A stretch of 64,000 nucleotides of DNA from Acidimicrobiia bacterium. Lineage in GTDB: Bacteria > Actinomycetota > Acidimicrobiia > Spongiisociales > UBA11373. The stretch covers positions 1,853,469 to 1,917,468 of the forward strand of contig CP129495.1 in assembly GCA_030584185.1 (NCBI GenBank), written 5' to 3'. This document shows, in pieces, positions 1 through 7,032 of the stretch. The stretch's first letter is position 1; the number at the start of each line of letters is the position of its first letter. The notes under the pieces are model-generated. The model made no database searches and had not been told where the DNA came from. It was given only the letters and a program-made list of their open reading frames with translations. A program made the position numbers and the translations under genes.

Positions 1-53
1 TCCTGGCGCTGGCTCTTCGTCTCGCCGAGCACCTCCACGCGGAGGTCCTCTGA
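1..53 (+). CDS. 3' end of a gene cut by the window edge
   Basis: An open frame enters from the left edge and ends at a TGA at 51-53. Its last residues read LALALRLAEHLHAEVL. Sixteen residues are too few to name a family. The TGA shares its final A with the ATG of the next gene (TGATG), which suggests the two are translationally coupled in one operon. Confidence 0.4.
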   Translation, partial: LALALRLAEHLHAEVL

Positions 54-505
54 TGATCGACCGTCGTCAGTTCATCCGCAGCGCATCGGCCACGATCGGC
101 TTCACCCTGCTCTGGCTCGCCGGGTGTGGCAGGAGTTCGAGCGCGCCGGACACCACCGCGACCTCCGCCACCCCCGGGTCGACGACCACGGGTGGGGGCA
201 CCACCGCCGGCACGACCACCACCGAGGGGCCCACATGGCGTCGGGTACCGGCTGGTGGCCTCGACCCGCTCCACGCAGTCGGCCAGGCGTACCTGACCGC
301 AGTCCCCGGGGAAGGCTCGACCGAGACCCTCGCCGGGCACCTGGGCATCGCCTCCGAGGGCATCCCCGGCCTACGCGAGCGCCTCGGAGGGTTCGCCACG
401 GCCGCCCGGGACGATCTCGGCAGTGGGCGTGTGGTCACGGCGGATGGGTGGCTGATCTCGATCACCGAGGGCCGCCTCTGCGCGTTGATCCTGCTCACGG
501 AGTGA
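53..505 (+). CDS. Tat-exported lipoprotein of unknown function
   Basis: A 150-residue protein. Its N-terminus has a twin-arginine motif (R4-R5-Q-F-I), a short hydrophobic stretch and a lipobox (LAGC, Cys25), so it is probably exported folded and lipid-anchored outside the membrane. Residues 30-60 are a Ser/Thr/Gly-rich stalk with runs of Thr. The remaining ~85 residues form a small mixed domain with no motif I recognise. The start is fixed by the one-base overlap with the stop of the preceding frame, which points to an operon with the truncated upstream gene. A gene hairpin follows directly. Function unknown; coding status is supported by the export signal and the overlap. Confidence 0.65.
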   Translation: MIDRRQFIRSASATIGFTLLWLAGCGRSSSAPDTTATSATPGSTTTGGGTTAGTTTTEGPTWRRVPAGGLDPLHAVGQAYLTAVPGEGSTETLAGHLGIASEGIPGLRERLGGFATAARDDLGSGRVVTADGWLISITEGRLCALILLTE

Positions 506-538
506 GCCGCGGGGAGAGCACCGCTCCCCGCTCAGGCT
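505..538. terminator. GC-rich hairpin between convergent genes
   Basis: An 8-bp perfect stem (GCGGGGAG at 509-516 with CTCCCCGC at 524-531, 7-base loop) is flanked by outer pairing AGCC/GGCT. It starts at the stop codon of the Tat lipoprotein gene and lies between convergent genes, so it may act as a bidirectional terminator. There is no U-tract. Confidence 0.45.
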
Positions 539-620
539 GGGCGTAATCGCCATGGGGCATGACACATCGCCCGACCCCGATCGTCGCCATGGCTCCCCCG
601 AGGGCGGGCGGCGTGCGATC

Positions 621-1595
621 TCAGGGCTGCAGGACGAACTCGAACGTCGCCTGTTCCACACCGTCGTCGCCGACGAACCACGACCCCGGTGTGAAGCGGA
701 GGGTGTACCCGCCCGAAGAACCCTCGTCGACTAGGAACCGGACGAAGAGGCCCTCGGTCCTCACTCCATCGGCCGAGCCGGAGATGTTCGGGAGGTCGGA
801 TCCGTCAGGGGCGACCAAGGTCCCGTCGGGGAGCATGAGAGCGAAGTCGTCCTCGAAGATGCTCCAACTGCCCTGCTTGCGGCTCACGACATCGAATCGC
901 AGCATGAGCGCCTGCTTGCCGGATTCGACCTGGGTGTGGCGCTCCACGACGTCGTAACGGAGATCCCCGCCGCCGATGACGACGTCGATCAGCTGCATGT
1001 TCAGCGTGCCGCTCACGGCGATTTCGCTCGGCTCCAGCCTGACCGCCGCATCACCGCCGGCGCCGAGGGGCGCCACGGCGCGGTTCTCGTCCGCATCGCC
1101 GAAGATGATCGTGGCGGTGGCCGGGTCGAATCCCTCGTCGACCCTCAGTTCGAGCTCGATGGTGTCGCTGAGTCCACCCGGGATGTCACCGGCCTGGCTG
1201 AAGCCGGAGTCCCAGACGTAGGCGCCGGTGTTGGCGGTCACCGTCGCCGCCGGGCCGAAGAACGCCGGCTCGCTGCCGAGGTTCTCCACGGAGAGCTGCA
1301 GCGTCAGGGTGTGGACGATCTTGCCGGAGAGGAGGTTCTCTTCGGGGGTCACCGCCCCTTCGACGATCTCGACGCGGAAACCTGAGTGCCACACCTCTTC
1401 GCCGACGGTGAACTCGATCGGTCCCGCATCGGAGCCCCCCGGAGCCTGGGTCGTGGCCGTCGAACCGGCCGAGGCCAGGGTGGTGGTGACGGGATCTTCG
1501 CGCTCGACCTCGACATCACCACCACACGCCGTCGCCACCACGGCGACCACGAGTGCGATCAGTCCGATCCGGTACATTTGGCGTGACGACTCCAT
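621..1595 (-). CDS. lipoprotein with DUF4352-like beta-sandwich region
   Basis: A 324-residue secreted lipoprotein: signal peptide with lipobox VATAC (Cys24), then an acidic and Thr-rich linker to about residue 60. The body resembles extracellular beta-sandwich domains of the DUF4352 type, with pieces such as EEVWHSGFRVEIVEGAV followed by a strand region (TLTLQLSVENLGSEPAFF) typical of ligand-free Ig-like folds. Two such units may be present (about 65-170 and 190-324). The ATG at 1595 has a good ribosome site (GAGGGAGGG, 6 bases away), which favours it over Met7. The gene is divergent from the large VWD lipoprotein, with a palindrome just upstream. Exact function unknown. Confidence 0.7.
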   Translation of the reverse strand: MESSRQMYRIGLIALVVAVVATACGGDVEVEREDPVTTTLASAGSTATTQAPGGSDAGPIEFTVGEEVWHSGFRVEIVEGAVTPEENLLSGKIVHTLTLQLSVENLGSEPAFFGPAATVTANTGAYVWDSGFSQAGDIPGGLSDTIELELRVDEGFDPATATIIFGDADENRAVAPLGAGGDAAVRLEPSEIAVSGTLNMQLIDVVIGGGDLRYDVVERHTQVESGKQALMLRFDVVSRKQGSWSIFEDDFALMLPDGTLVAPDGSDLPNISGSADGVRTEGLFVRFLVDEGSSGGYTLRFTPGSWFVGDDGVEQATFEFVLQP

Positions 1596-1909
1596 CGTGA
1601 TCCCTCCCTCGGTGCACCTGTCACCGGTGAGGATGCACCGTTCGTCTCTGAGGCCATGGTCGACGCTAGCCGTCGCACCGATCGCCTGCAGGCTCCGATG
1701 CGTTCACCGAACCACGGCCGGGGCCACCCGTGAACGGCCCCGGCGCCGTCCGCCCGGCTCTGGCTGGCGCACCCGTCGGTCCGAGCAGAACACCCACTCG
1801 CCCGCCCCCACATCTCTGCGGCGGGGGGCACTACCGTTGGCCCGGCGGGGCGCCCCGTGCTCACCCGCAGTCGGCGGCCATGGACGCCATCAGTCGAGGA
1901 GGCGGTGTG
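1596..1909. other. divergent intergenic region
   Basis: This 314-base gap separates two divergently transcribed lipoprotein genes and should hold both promoters. The only clear structure is the nested palindrome at 1610-1640. No short gene is convincing here. Confidence 0.5.
1610..1640. promoter_or_regulatory. nested palindrome upstream of lipoprotein gene
   Basis: Outer arms CGGTGCA (1610-1616) and TGCACCG (1634-1640) enclose a perfect 10-base palindrome TCACCGGTGA (1621-1630). It abuts the ribosome site of the minus-strand lipoprotein gene. It could be an operator or a 5' hairpin in the mRNA. Confidence 0.3.
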
Positions 1910-4900
1910 GTGATCCACCGGAGATCCCGAAGCCACCGGGACCATCCCGAGAACGGCCGGCACTCGCCATCTCGTCTCCGCCACCCACCCCTCGCCGCCC
2001 TGTGCATCGTGCTCGCCCTCCTCGCCGCAGGGTGCTCCAACGGCGGCACCGAGACCACCTCCAGCTCCACCTCGGCGCCGTCCCAGGGCGGGATCCTCGA
2101 CGACGTGGTGGCCCCGGAGTGGGAGCCTGCGACCCGCACCGAGGGGATCGCCGAACGGCTCTCGTCGGGGGAGGTCACCGCGCAGTCCGCCATCGACGCC
2201 CTTGCCCTGATCGCCGACGACGTGCCGGGCGCCACACCGAGCGACCTGCCGGTGGGGGAAGGTTTCGGCGGGTACTACACCCGGCTGCTGATCGATGCGG
2301 TGCGCCCCGACCTCACGCCCGCCCAGGCCACCTTCGTCGAGGCCTACTACATGCAGGGTCGCCTGGTGGGACGGATCGGCACCGACGGCACCATCGAGCC
2401 GGGAGACTCCCCGTCGGCGGCCGGGGTAGAGGCCGTCGCCGGTGCGAACCGGTCGACGTTCGTGGCACCGGTGGCGGTCCTGGCGGCTGCCAAGATCGGT
2501 GACCTCGAGTACCTGGAGCTGGTGGCCGAGGTGCAGCAGCGCTGGAAGGCGCACCTGGCAGACATGCCTGCGTTCGAGATCGAGCTGCACATGAGCGACA
2601 AGCCGGGCGGGATGGAGGCCTGGAACGACGGGGTGTGCCACATCGAGGTGCAGGCCGGGTTCACCAAGGAGGAGGCCTCGGCCGACCAGGTCAGGTGGTT
2701 CTTCGCCCACGAGATCTTCCACTGCATCCAGAGCACGTGGGAGGGGTCCGCCAGCCCTCCGCCCTGGGTGGTGGAGGGCGCCGCCGACTTCGCCGCCTAC
2801 GACCTGTTCCGAAACGAGAAGCTGGACTTCGAGGGCGGGTCGTCCGACTGGTTCGTCAACGCCTACACCCCCCTGAAGGTCCGGGCCTACAGCGCCTGGC
2901 CGCTCTTCGAGAACGCCCGTCGCTCCGGGATCGACGTCTACGCCTCGATCCGGAAGATGATGGCCTCACCTGGCAACTCGGTGGCGGCCAACCTGGCGGT
3001 GGGCGGGCTCGACGGGAAGGTGTTCCGCCGCGACTGGTCGACCCGGACCCTGCGGAACCCGGCGTTCGACGGCGTGTGGTGGCTCCCCTGGCCCACCCAC
3101 GACCCGCAGGCCGGACCGCAGACCAACGCCTACGCCCTGGAAAGGGGGCTCGGCTCCTACAACGTCGTCGGCGCCGGCGGGTTCGCCCAACCACAGATGG
3201 CGGTCCTGGTCACACCCGACGTCGGCATGATCACCGCCAGCCCGCTAGGCGGGCCGCTCACCACCTGGACCGCACTCGGCACCAGGACCGTCGCCGACGG
3301 GAGCAGCGGGAAGTTCTGCTTCTCGCCCGACGGATGCCAGTGTCCGGGAGGAACCTCGTCGTCGGCCATCCCCATGAGTGGCAGCTCCATGGTCTTCTCC
3401 TACCCCGCCTCGGAGGAGGCGGTGAAGGCGGCGGTCGTCGCCGAGCCCTGGGACCCTGACGATGAGTGCAAGGAGGACCCGCCGCACGACGACGCCGAGT
3501 CCAACGGCGATCCGCACCTGCTCACCTTCGACGGACTCGCCTACGACGTGATCACCCTGGGCGAGTTCATCACCGCCCGCGACCCGAACGGCGACTTCGA
3601 GGTGCAAACGCGGCACGAGGCTTTCCGGTTCGGAGCCGGGACCAGCGCAGTCGCCCTGGGGACGGGGTCGAGCCGGATCACGATCACCTCGCCCGACCTG
3701 ATGACCCCCGAGGCGGTGATCCGCGTCGATGGGTCGGCGGTCACCGGGGCGTCGTTCGAGGCCGGCGGCGTGGCCGTGGAGGTGGGAGACCTCGAGATCA
3801 CCGCCACCTGGCCCGACGGGAGCACCGTCGAGCTCCGCTGGTTCCTGGGGTGGTTCGTCGAGATGTCGGTCCCGCCAGAGCGCTCCGCCCGCATGGTGGG
3901 CCTGGTCGGATCCGCCGACGGCGACTTCGGCAACGACCTCCGCTTCCCCGACGGCACCATCGTCGACACCACCGACGCCCAGGTCGACGAGTCGCCGTTC
4001 GTAGTCGCCTGGGCCGTGGACGAAGAGACGACCCTCTTCGACTACGAGCCGGGCGAGACCCCGGCCACCTTCCGGGTGCCGCACCCCAACCCGATCCCGC
4101 CCCAGATCGAAGAGGATGCCCTGGCGGAGTGCTCGGCCGCCCTCGGCGATCAGGCGACCTCGCACGAGGTGTGGTGGTGCGCCTACGACGTCTCCGCAAC
4201 GGGGGAGTCGGGCTTCGTAGACGAGTACGTGAGGGAGGTGGAGGACCGGGTCGGCGGCGGCAGCGACGGCCCACCGCCGACTGCGACCACCACCACCGGC
4301 GAACCCCCCGCCGGCAGCGTCAGTGGTGAGCCGACCCTGGTCCTCGACGCCACCCAGCCGTCCGGGCTGGTGAGCGTGGCCGCTGGCACGGTGCTGGTCG
4401 CCATCGCCACCGACTGCCCGGAGGAGCTGTATCTCGACATCTCCGTGTACGCCGTGGACGACGACTCGCTGCTGGCCCGTGCCTCACTGTGCGACCCGTC
4501 CGGGCTGGGGGGCATCACCGCCGACGAGGGGGAGTGGTACGACGGCGAGGCCTACCTCTGGCTGCCGGAGACTGCCGAGTACGAGATCTTCCTCGAGGAG
4601 ATCCTCGGCGACGCCGCCGCGGCCGGCGCAGTGGCCATCTACACCGACCCGACACCGGCGGTGCTCACCGCGGCGGACCTCGCCGACGGCGACACCCGGA
4701 CCCTCGGCGGGATCGCCGACAGCGTGGTCTATCTGCCCGATCCTGCCATGACCTTCGACCTCGTCGGGTTCGAGGTGGCCTGCGGTGTCGAGATCTACTG
4801 GCTCGACACCTTCCCCCGCCTCGAGCCATGGAACCTGGCCAAGTGCGGGCACGCCGACCGGTTCGATCTGCCTCCGACCGACCAGGTGTTCCCGTTCGTC

Positions 4901-4954
4901 GTCTTCAGCCGGACGCCCGACCCGATCGAGATCACGCTGACTCCCACGGGGTGA
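1910..4954 (+). CDS. large lipoprotein with HExxH metalloprotease-like site and VWD domain
   Basis: A 1014-residue lipoprotein. GTG 1910 is chosen because GAGGAGG lies 7 bases upstream; an in-frame ATG at 1880 lacks this. The signal peptide ends in LLAAGC (Cys42). An N-terminal domain contains AHEIFHCIQ, an HExxH zinc site at residues 267-271, followed by WVVEGAADF about 25 residues on, whose Glu could be the third ligand of a gluzincin-type protease. From about residue 533, GDPHLLTFDGLAYDV opens a von Willebrand factor type D-like domain; its later part GLVGSADGDFGNDL is also typical. A Thr-rich linker (about 785-800) leads to a C-terminal beta-rich tail with a few Cys. Probably a surface-anchored protease or adhesin; the pairing with VWD is inference beyond the motifs. 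Confidence 0.75.
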   Translation: MIHRRSRSHRDHPENGRHSPSRLRHPPLAALCIVLALLAAGCSNGGTETTSSSTSAPSQGGILDDVVAPEWEPATRTEGIAERLSSGEVTAQSAIDALALIADDVPGATPSDLPVGEGFGGYYTRLLIDAVRPDLTPAQATFVEAYYMQGRLVGRIGTDGTIEPGDSPSAAGVEAVAGANRSTFVAPVAVLAAAKIGDLEYLELVAEVQQRWKAHLADMPAFEIELHMSDKPGGMEAWNDGVCHIEVQAGFTKEEASADQVRWFFAHEIFHCIQSTWEGSASPPPWVVEGAADFAAYDLFRNEKLDFEGGSSDWFVNAYTPLKVRAYSAWPLFENARRSGIDVYASIRKMMASPGNSVAANLAVGGLDGKVFRRDWSTRTLRNPAFDGVWWLPWPTHDPQAGPQTNAYALERGLGSYNVVGAGGFAQPQMAVLVTPDVGMITASPLGGPLTTWTALGTRTVADGSSGKFCFSPDGCQCPGGTSSSAIPMSGSSMVFSYPASEEAVKAAVVAEPWDPDDECKEDPPHDDAESNGDPHLLTFDGLAYDVITLGEFITARDPNGDFEVQTRHEAFRFGAGTSAVALGTGSSRITITSPDLMTPEAVIRVDGSAVTGASFEAGGVAVEVGDLEITATWPDGSTVELRWFLGWFVEMSVPPERSARMVGLVGSADGDFGNDLRFPDGTIVDTTDAQVDESPFVVAWAVDEETTLFDYEPGETPATFRVPHPNPIPPQIEEDALAECSAALGDQATSHEVWWCAYDVSATGESGFVDEYVREVEDRVGGGSDGPPPTATTTTGEPPAGSVSGEPTLVLDATQPSGLVSVAAGTVLVAIATDCPEELYLDISVYAVDDDSLLARASLCDPSGLGGITADEGEWYDGEAYLWLPETAEYEIFLEEILGDAAAAGAVAIYTDPTPAVLTAADLADGDTRTLGGIADSVVYLPDPAMTFDLVGFEVACGVEIYWLDTFPRLEPWNLAKCGHADRFDLPPTDQVFPFVVFSRTPDPIEITLTPTG

Positions 4955-4972
4955 CGGCAGCGGTTCCGTCGT

Positions 4973-5392
4973 CTAGTGGTGATGTTCGTCGGCCTCGGCG
5001 TCCGCCTTGGTGGGGTGGATGGTGCCTGCAGGATGTTCCGGCGGGCTGTAGATCGAGTACAGCTTCACCGGCTTGTCGCCGGTGTTGACCAGGTTGTGCC
5101 ACACCCCGGCCGGCACGATGATCGCCCAGTCGTCGGAGACTTCGAAGCTCTCATCCACCTGGTCTTCACTGCGGCCGAAGTCGACCCGGCCCTGCCCCTG
5201 CTCCAGGCGGAGGAACTGGTCGAGGCCGTCGTGCGCCTCCCACCCGATTTCCTCGCCTGGGGCGATGCTCATCAAGGTGAGCTGGGCGTGTGCGCCGGTG
5301 TGCTCCACCTTGCGGAAGTGGTCGTTGGCGACCGACAGGGCCTCGATGTCGCCGATCCAGCCGAGTGACGAGTCTGCCTTGAAATCGGTCAT
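4973..5392 (-). CDS. cupin-domain protein
   Basis: A 139-residue single-domain cupin. The two cupin motifs are visible: WEAHDGLDQFLRLEQGQG (motif 1; the usual HxH is reduced to one His) and DDWAIIVPAGVWHNLVN (motif 2, PxGxxHxxxN). This looks like a metal-binding small-molecule or isomerase-type cupin of the mannose-6-phosphate-isomerase-like group often annotated only as 'cupin domain-containing protein'. The C-terminus ends DEHHH, an extra possible metal site. The ATG at 5392 has AAAGGAGA upstream; the frame remains open further upstream but without a ribosome site. Convergent with the VWD lipoprotein gene. Substrate unknown. Confidence 0.85.
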   Translation of the reverse strand: MTDFKADSSLGWIGDIEALSVANDHFRKVEHTGAHAQLTLMSIAPGEEIGWEAHDGLDQFLRLEQGQGRVDFGRSEDQVDESFEVSDDWAIIVPAGVWHNLVNTGDKPVKLYSIYSPPEHPAGTIHPTKADAEADEHHH

Positions 5393-5860
5393 CTTCTCGT
5401 TCTCCTTTCGCCGTACTTCTTGATTATCGGACGCTCGCCGGTGAATCGAGAACCCCGGGGGTCTCCGCCCCGATGCTTGCAGAAGGCACCTCGGCGGGGA
5501 GGCCTGTCGATCCAACTCCGGTCGTTCGGACTCGATCTGCAACCACTGGCGATGAGCGAGCCTTCATGCTCTCGCCGCCGTCTCCGCCTCGACCCTCCGC
5601 GGCTCCACCACCAGGTTGGGGAGCACCCGGTCGAGCCACTTCGGGATCCACCGGTTCTTGTCGCCGAGCAGCACCATGGTCGGCAAGGACAGGGGCTACC
5701 CTCGGCGGGCGGGGCTCGCCTGCGTCACCTCCCGATGTCGGTGACCGAAGTCGCCGGCCACCGTTGTGCGGATCGTCGAGGAGGTGGTGCGGCTCCGGCG
5801 GCTCATCGAGGGCGCCCACGGTCTCGACTCCTGACCGCGGGGTCTGCTGGGGCGGTGGTA
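5393..5860. other. gene-poor region containing repeat copy 1
   Basis: No convincing intact gene lies in these 468 bases. About half is occupied by a degenerate copy of the MMPL gene tail plus a leader segment (5572-5792). The rest, including 5400-5570, shows no motif I recognise. Confidence 0.5.
5572..5792 (-). repeat. dispersed repeat copy 1: degenerate MMPL 3' end plus leader segment
   Basis: Read on the minus strand, 5684 down to about 5572 encodes MVLLGDKNRWIPKWLDRVLP..., matching the C-terminus of the intact MMPL protein at 13296-15596 with a few substitutions and its own TGA. To the right, 5690-5792 matches 9287-9389 of copy 2 (TACCCT, then GATCGTCGAGGAGGTGGTGC) and is absent beside the intact gene. 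In this copy no gene follows the leader. It is the most diverged of the three copies. Confidence 0.8.
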
Positions 5861-6331
5861 TCAGGGCCCGTCCTGCCAGGTCACCTGCCACTGGAAGGCG
5901 CGCTCCTCCGTTCCCCACCTCGACTTGAAGAACTCGATCACTGCCCGGATCTCCTCGTCGCCGAGGACTCCGGCGAAGATCGGCATCCGGGTCTGTTCGA
6001 ACCCGGTGCCGTCCCTGATGATCTCGAACAGCAGCCCGTCGGGGTGGTGCCAGGTGTGCCCCGACGAGTCGTGAGGGGGAGGTGGGTACGACCCGTCCGG
6101 GTTGGGCGTCGTCCAGTCGGGATCACCCGACAGGTCGGGACGATGGCAGGCGGCGCAGTTGTCCGCATAGACCCGTTCGCCCAGGGCGACCAGGGCAGGG
6201 TCCAGGCCTGGCGGCGGTGGCGCCTCGGGGGTGTCCAGCGGGTTCCCCAGCCGGGGCTCGTCATCGGCACACGCCGCCAGAGCCAGGGCGGAGAGGATCG
6301 CCACCACCCCCAACCACTTCGATCGCCTCAT
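5861..6331 (-). CDS. lipoprotein cytochrome c (monoheme)
   Basis: A 156-residue class I cytochrome c. The lipobox LALAAC (Cys21) anchors it outside the membrane; a Pro-rich spacer follows. The heme site is CAACH (Cys59, Cys62, His63), and Met116 in TRMPIFAG is the probable axial ligand. The FFKSRWG ending matches small cytochromes that feed terminal oxidases. The start has GGAGG 7 bases upstream at 6331. It is divergent from the copper regulator gene csoR, so an electron-transfer role near copper homeostasis is possible but unproven. Partner enzyme not visible in the window. Confidence 0.9.
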   Translation of the reverse strand: MRRSKWLGVVAILSALALAACADDEPRLGNPLDTPEAPPPPGLDPALVALGERVYADNCAACHRPDLSGDPDWTTPNPDGSYPPPPHDSSGHTWHHPDGLLFEIIRDGTGFEQTRMPIFAGVLGDEEIRAVIEFFKSRWGTEERAFQWQVTWQDGP

Positions 6332-6728
6332 GGTTCGTCCTCCGATCACGATCTGCCCGCCCATCCCGGCGGGGCGGCGGCCCTGCCGATGGCGCCTCAT
6401 CGGGACGGTGCCCGGCGGCGTCGGCTGGCGGTTCGGCTCTCGGTCCACCCAGGGGCGAGCACCACGGCGCTCCGCTCGTCGTGCATCATCATGCCTTCCG
6501 AACCGGCCGTACGCACCCCAAGATCCCTCCCCTTGGCATGGCCTGTTCTGGCCCACCGAGTGCGTTTGGTCGACGGGCCTCGTCGCACCTGTTGACTCTG
6601 GACCGGCTACATCGCCTGGGCCTGGCGGTCTTGCCTCTGGAGACGTCGGGAGACATGGCATCCTCAAGAGGGGATTGACTCCCGTCAACGAGGAACATAC
6701 GATACCCCCCCGGAGTATAGGGAGGGTC
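6332..6728. other. divergent intergenic region between cytochrome c and csoR
   Basis: These 397 bases carry the csoR promoter and operator at their right end (6675-6720). The remainder has no recognisable gene, repeat or hairpin. Confidence 0.5.
6675..6720 (+). promoter_or_regulatory. csoR-copB promoter with CsoR-type operator
   Basis: A near-consensus promoter: TTGACT (6675-6680), 17-base spacer, TACGAT (6698-6703). Overlapping the -10 and the expected start is GATACCCCCCCGGAGTATAG (6701-6720), with arms ATAC/GTAT around a C/G-rich core, the form of known CsoR operators. Repressor bound here would block polymerase; Cu(I) binding would release it. Confidence 0.75.
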
Positions 6729-7013
6729 ATGCGCGGCTATGAGATCGTCAAAGACGACCACCTGCGGCGCCTCGCCCGAATCGAGGGCCAGGTGCGTGGC
6801 CTGCAGCGGATGATCACCGAGGACCGCTACTGCATCGATGTGCTCACCCAGGTCAACGCCGTTTCCGGGGCGCTGAAGGGGGTGGCGATCGGCCTGCTCG
6901 ACGAGCACGTCCGGCACTGCGTGCGCCAGGCCGCCGAGTCCGGCGACGGGGCGGCTGCCGACCGGATGGTGGGTGAAGCCACCATGGCGATCGAGCGGCT
7001 CGTTCGCGCCTGA
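6729..7013 (+). CDS. csoR: CsoR-family copper-sensing repressor
   Basis: A 94-residue all-helical DUF156 repressor. The Cu(I) ligand triad of CsoR is complete: Cys35, His60 and Cys64 (in DRYCIDVL and DEHVRHCV), almost the same numbering as the Mycobacterium tuberculosis protein (36/61/65). The family signature HLRRLARIEGQVRGL is intact. It should bind the operator immediately upstream and repress itself and the following copper ATPase gene, which starts 19 bases after its stop. AGGGAGGG lies only two bases before the ATG, unusually close. A related RcnR or FrmR specificity is unlikely given the exact ligand pattern. Confidence 0.93.
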   Translation: MRGYEIVKDDHLRRLARIEGQVRGLQRMITEDRYCIDVLTQVNAVSGALKGVAIGLLDEHVRHCVRQAAESGDGAAADRMVGEATMAIERLVRA

Positions 7014-7032
7014 TGCCCATGGGGGCGACGAG

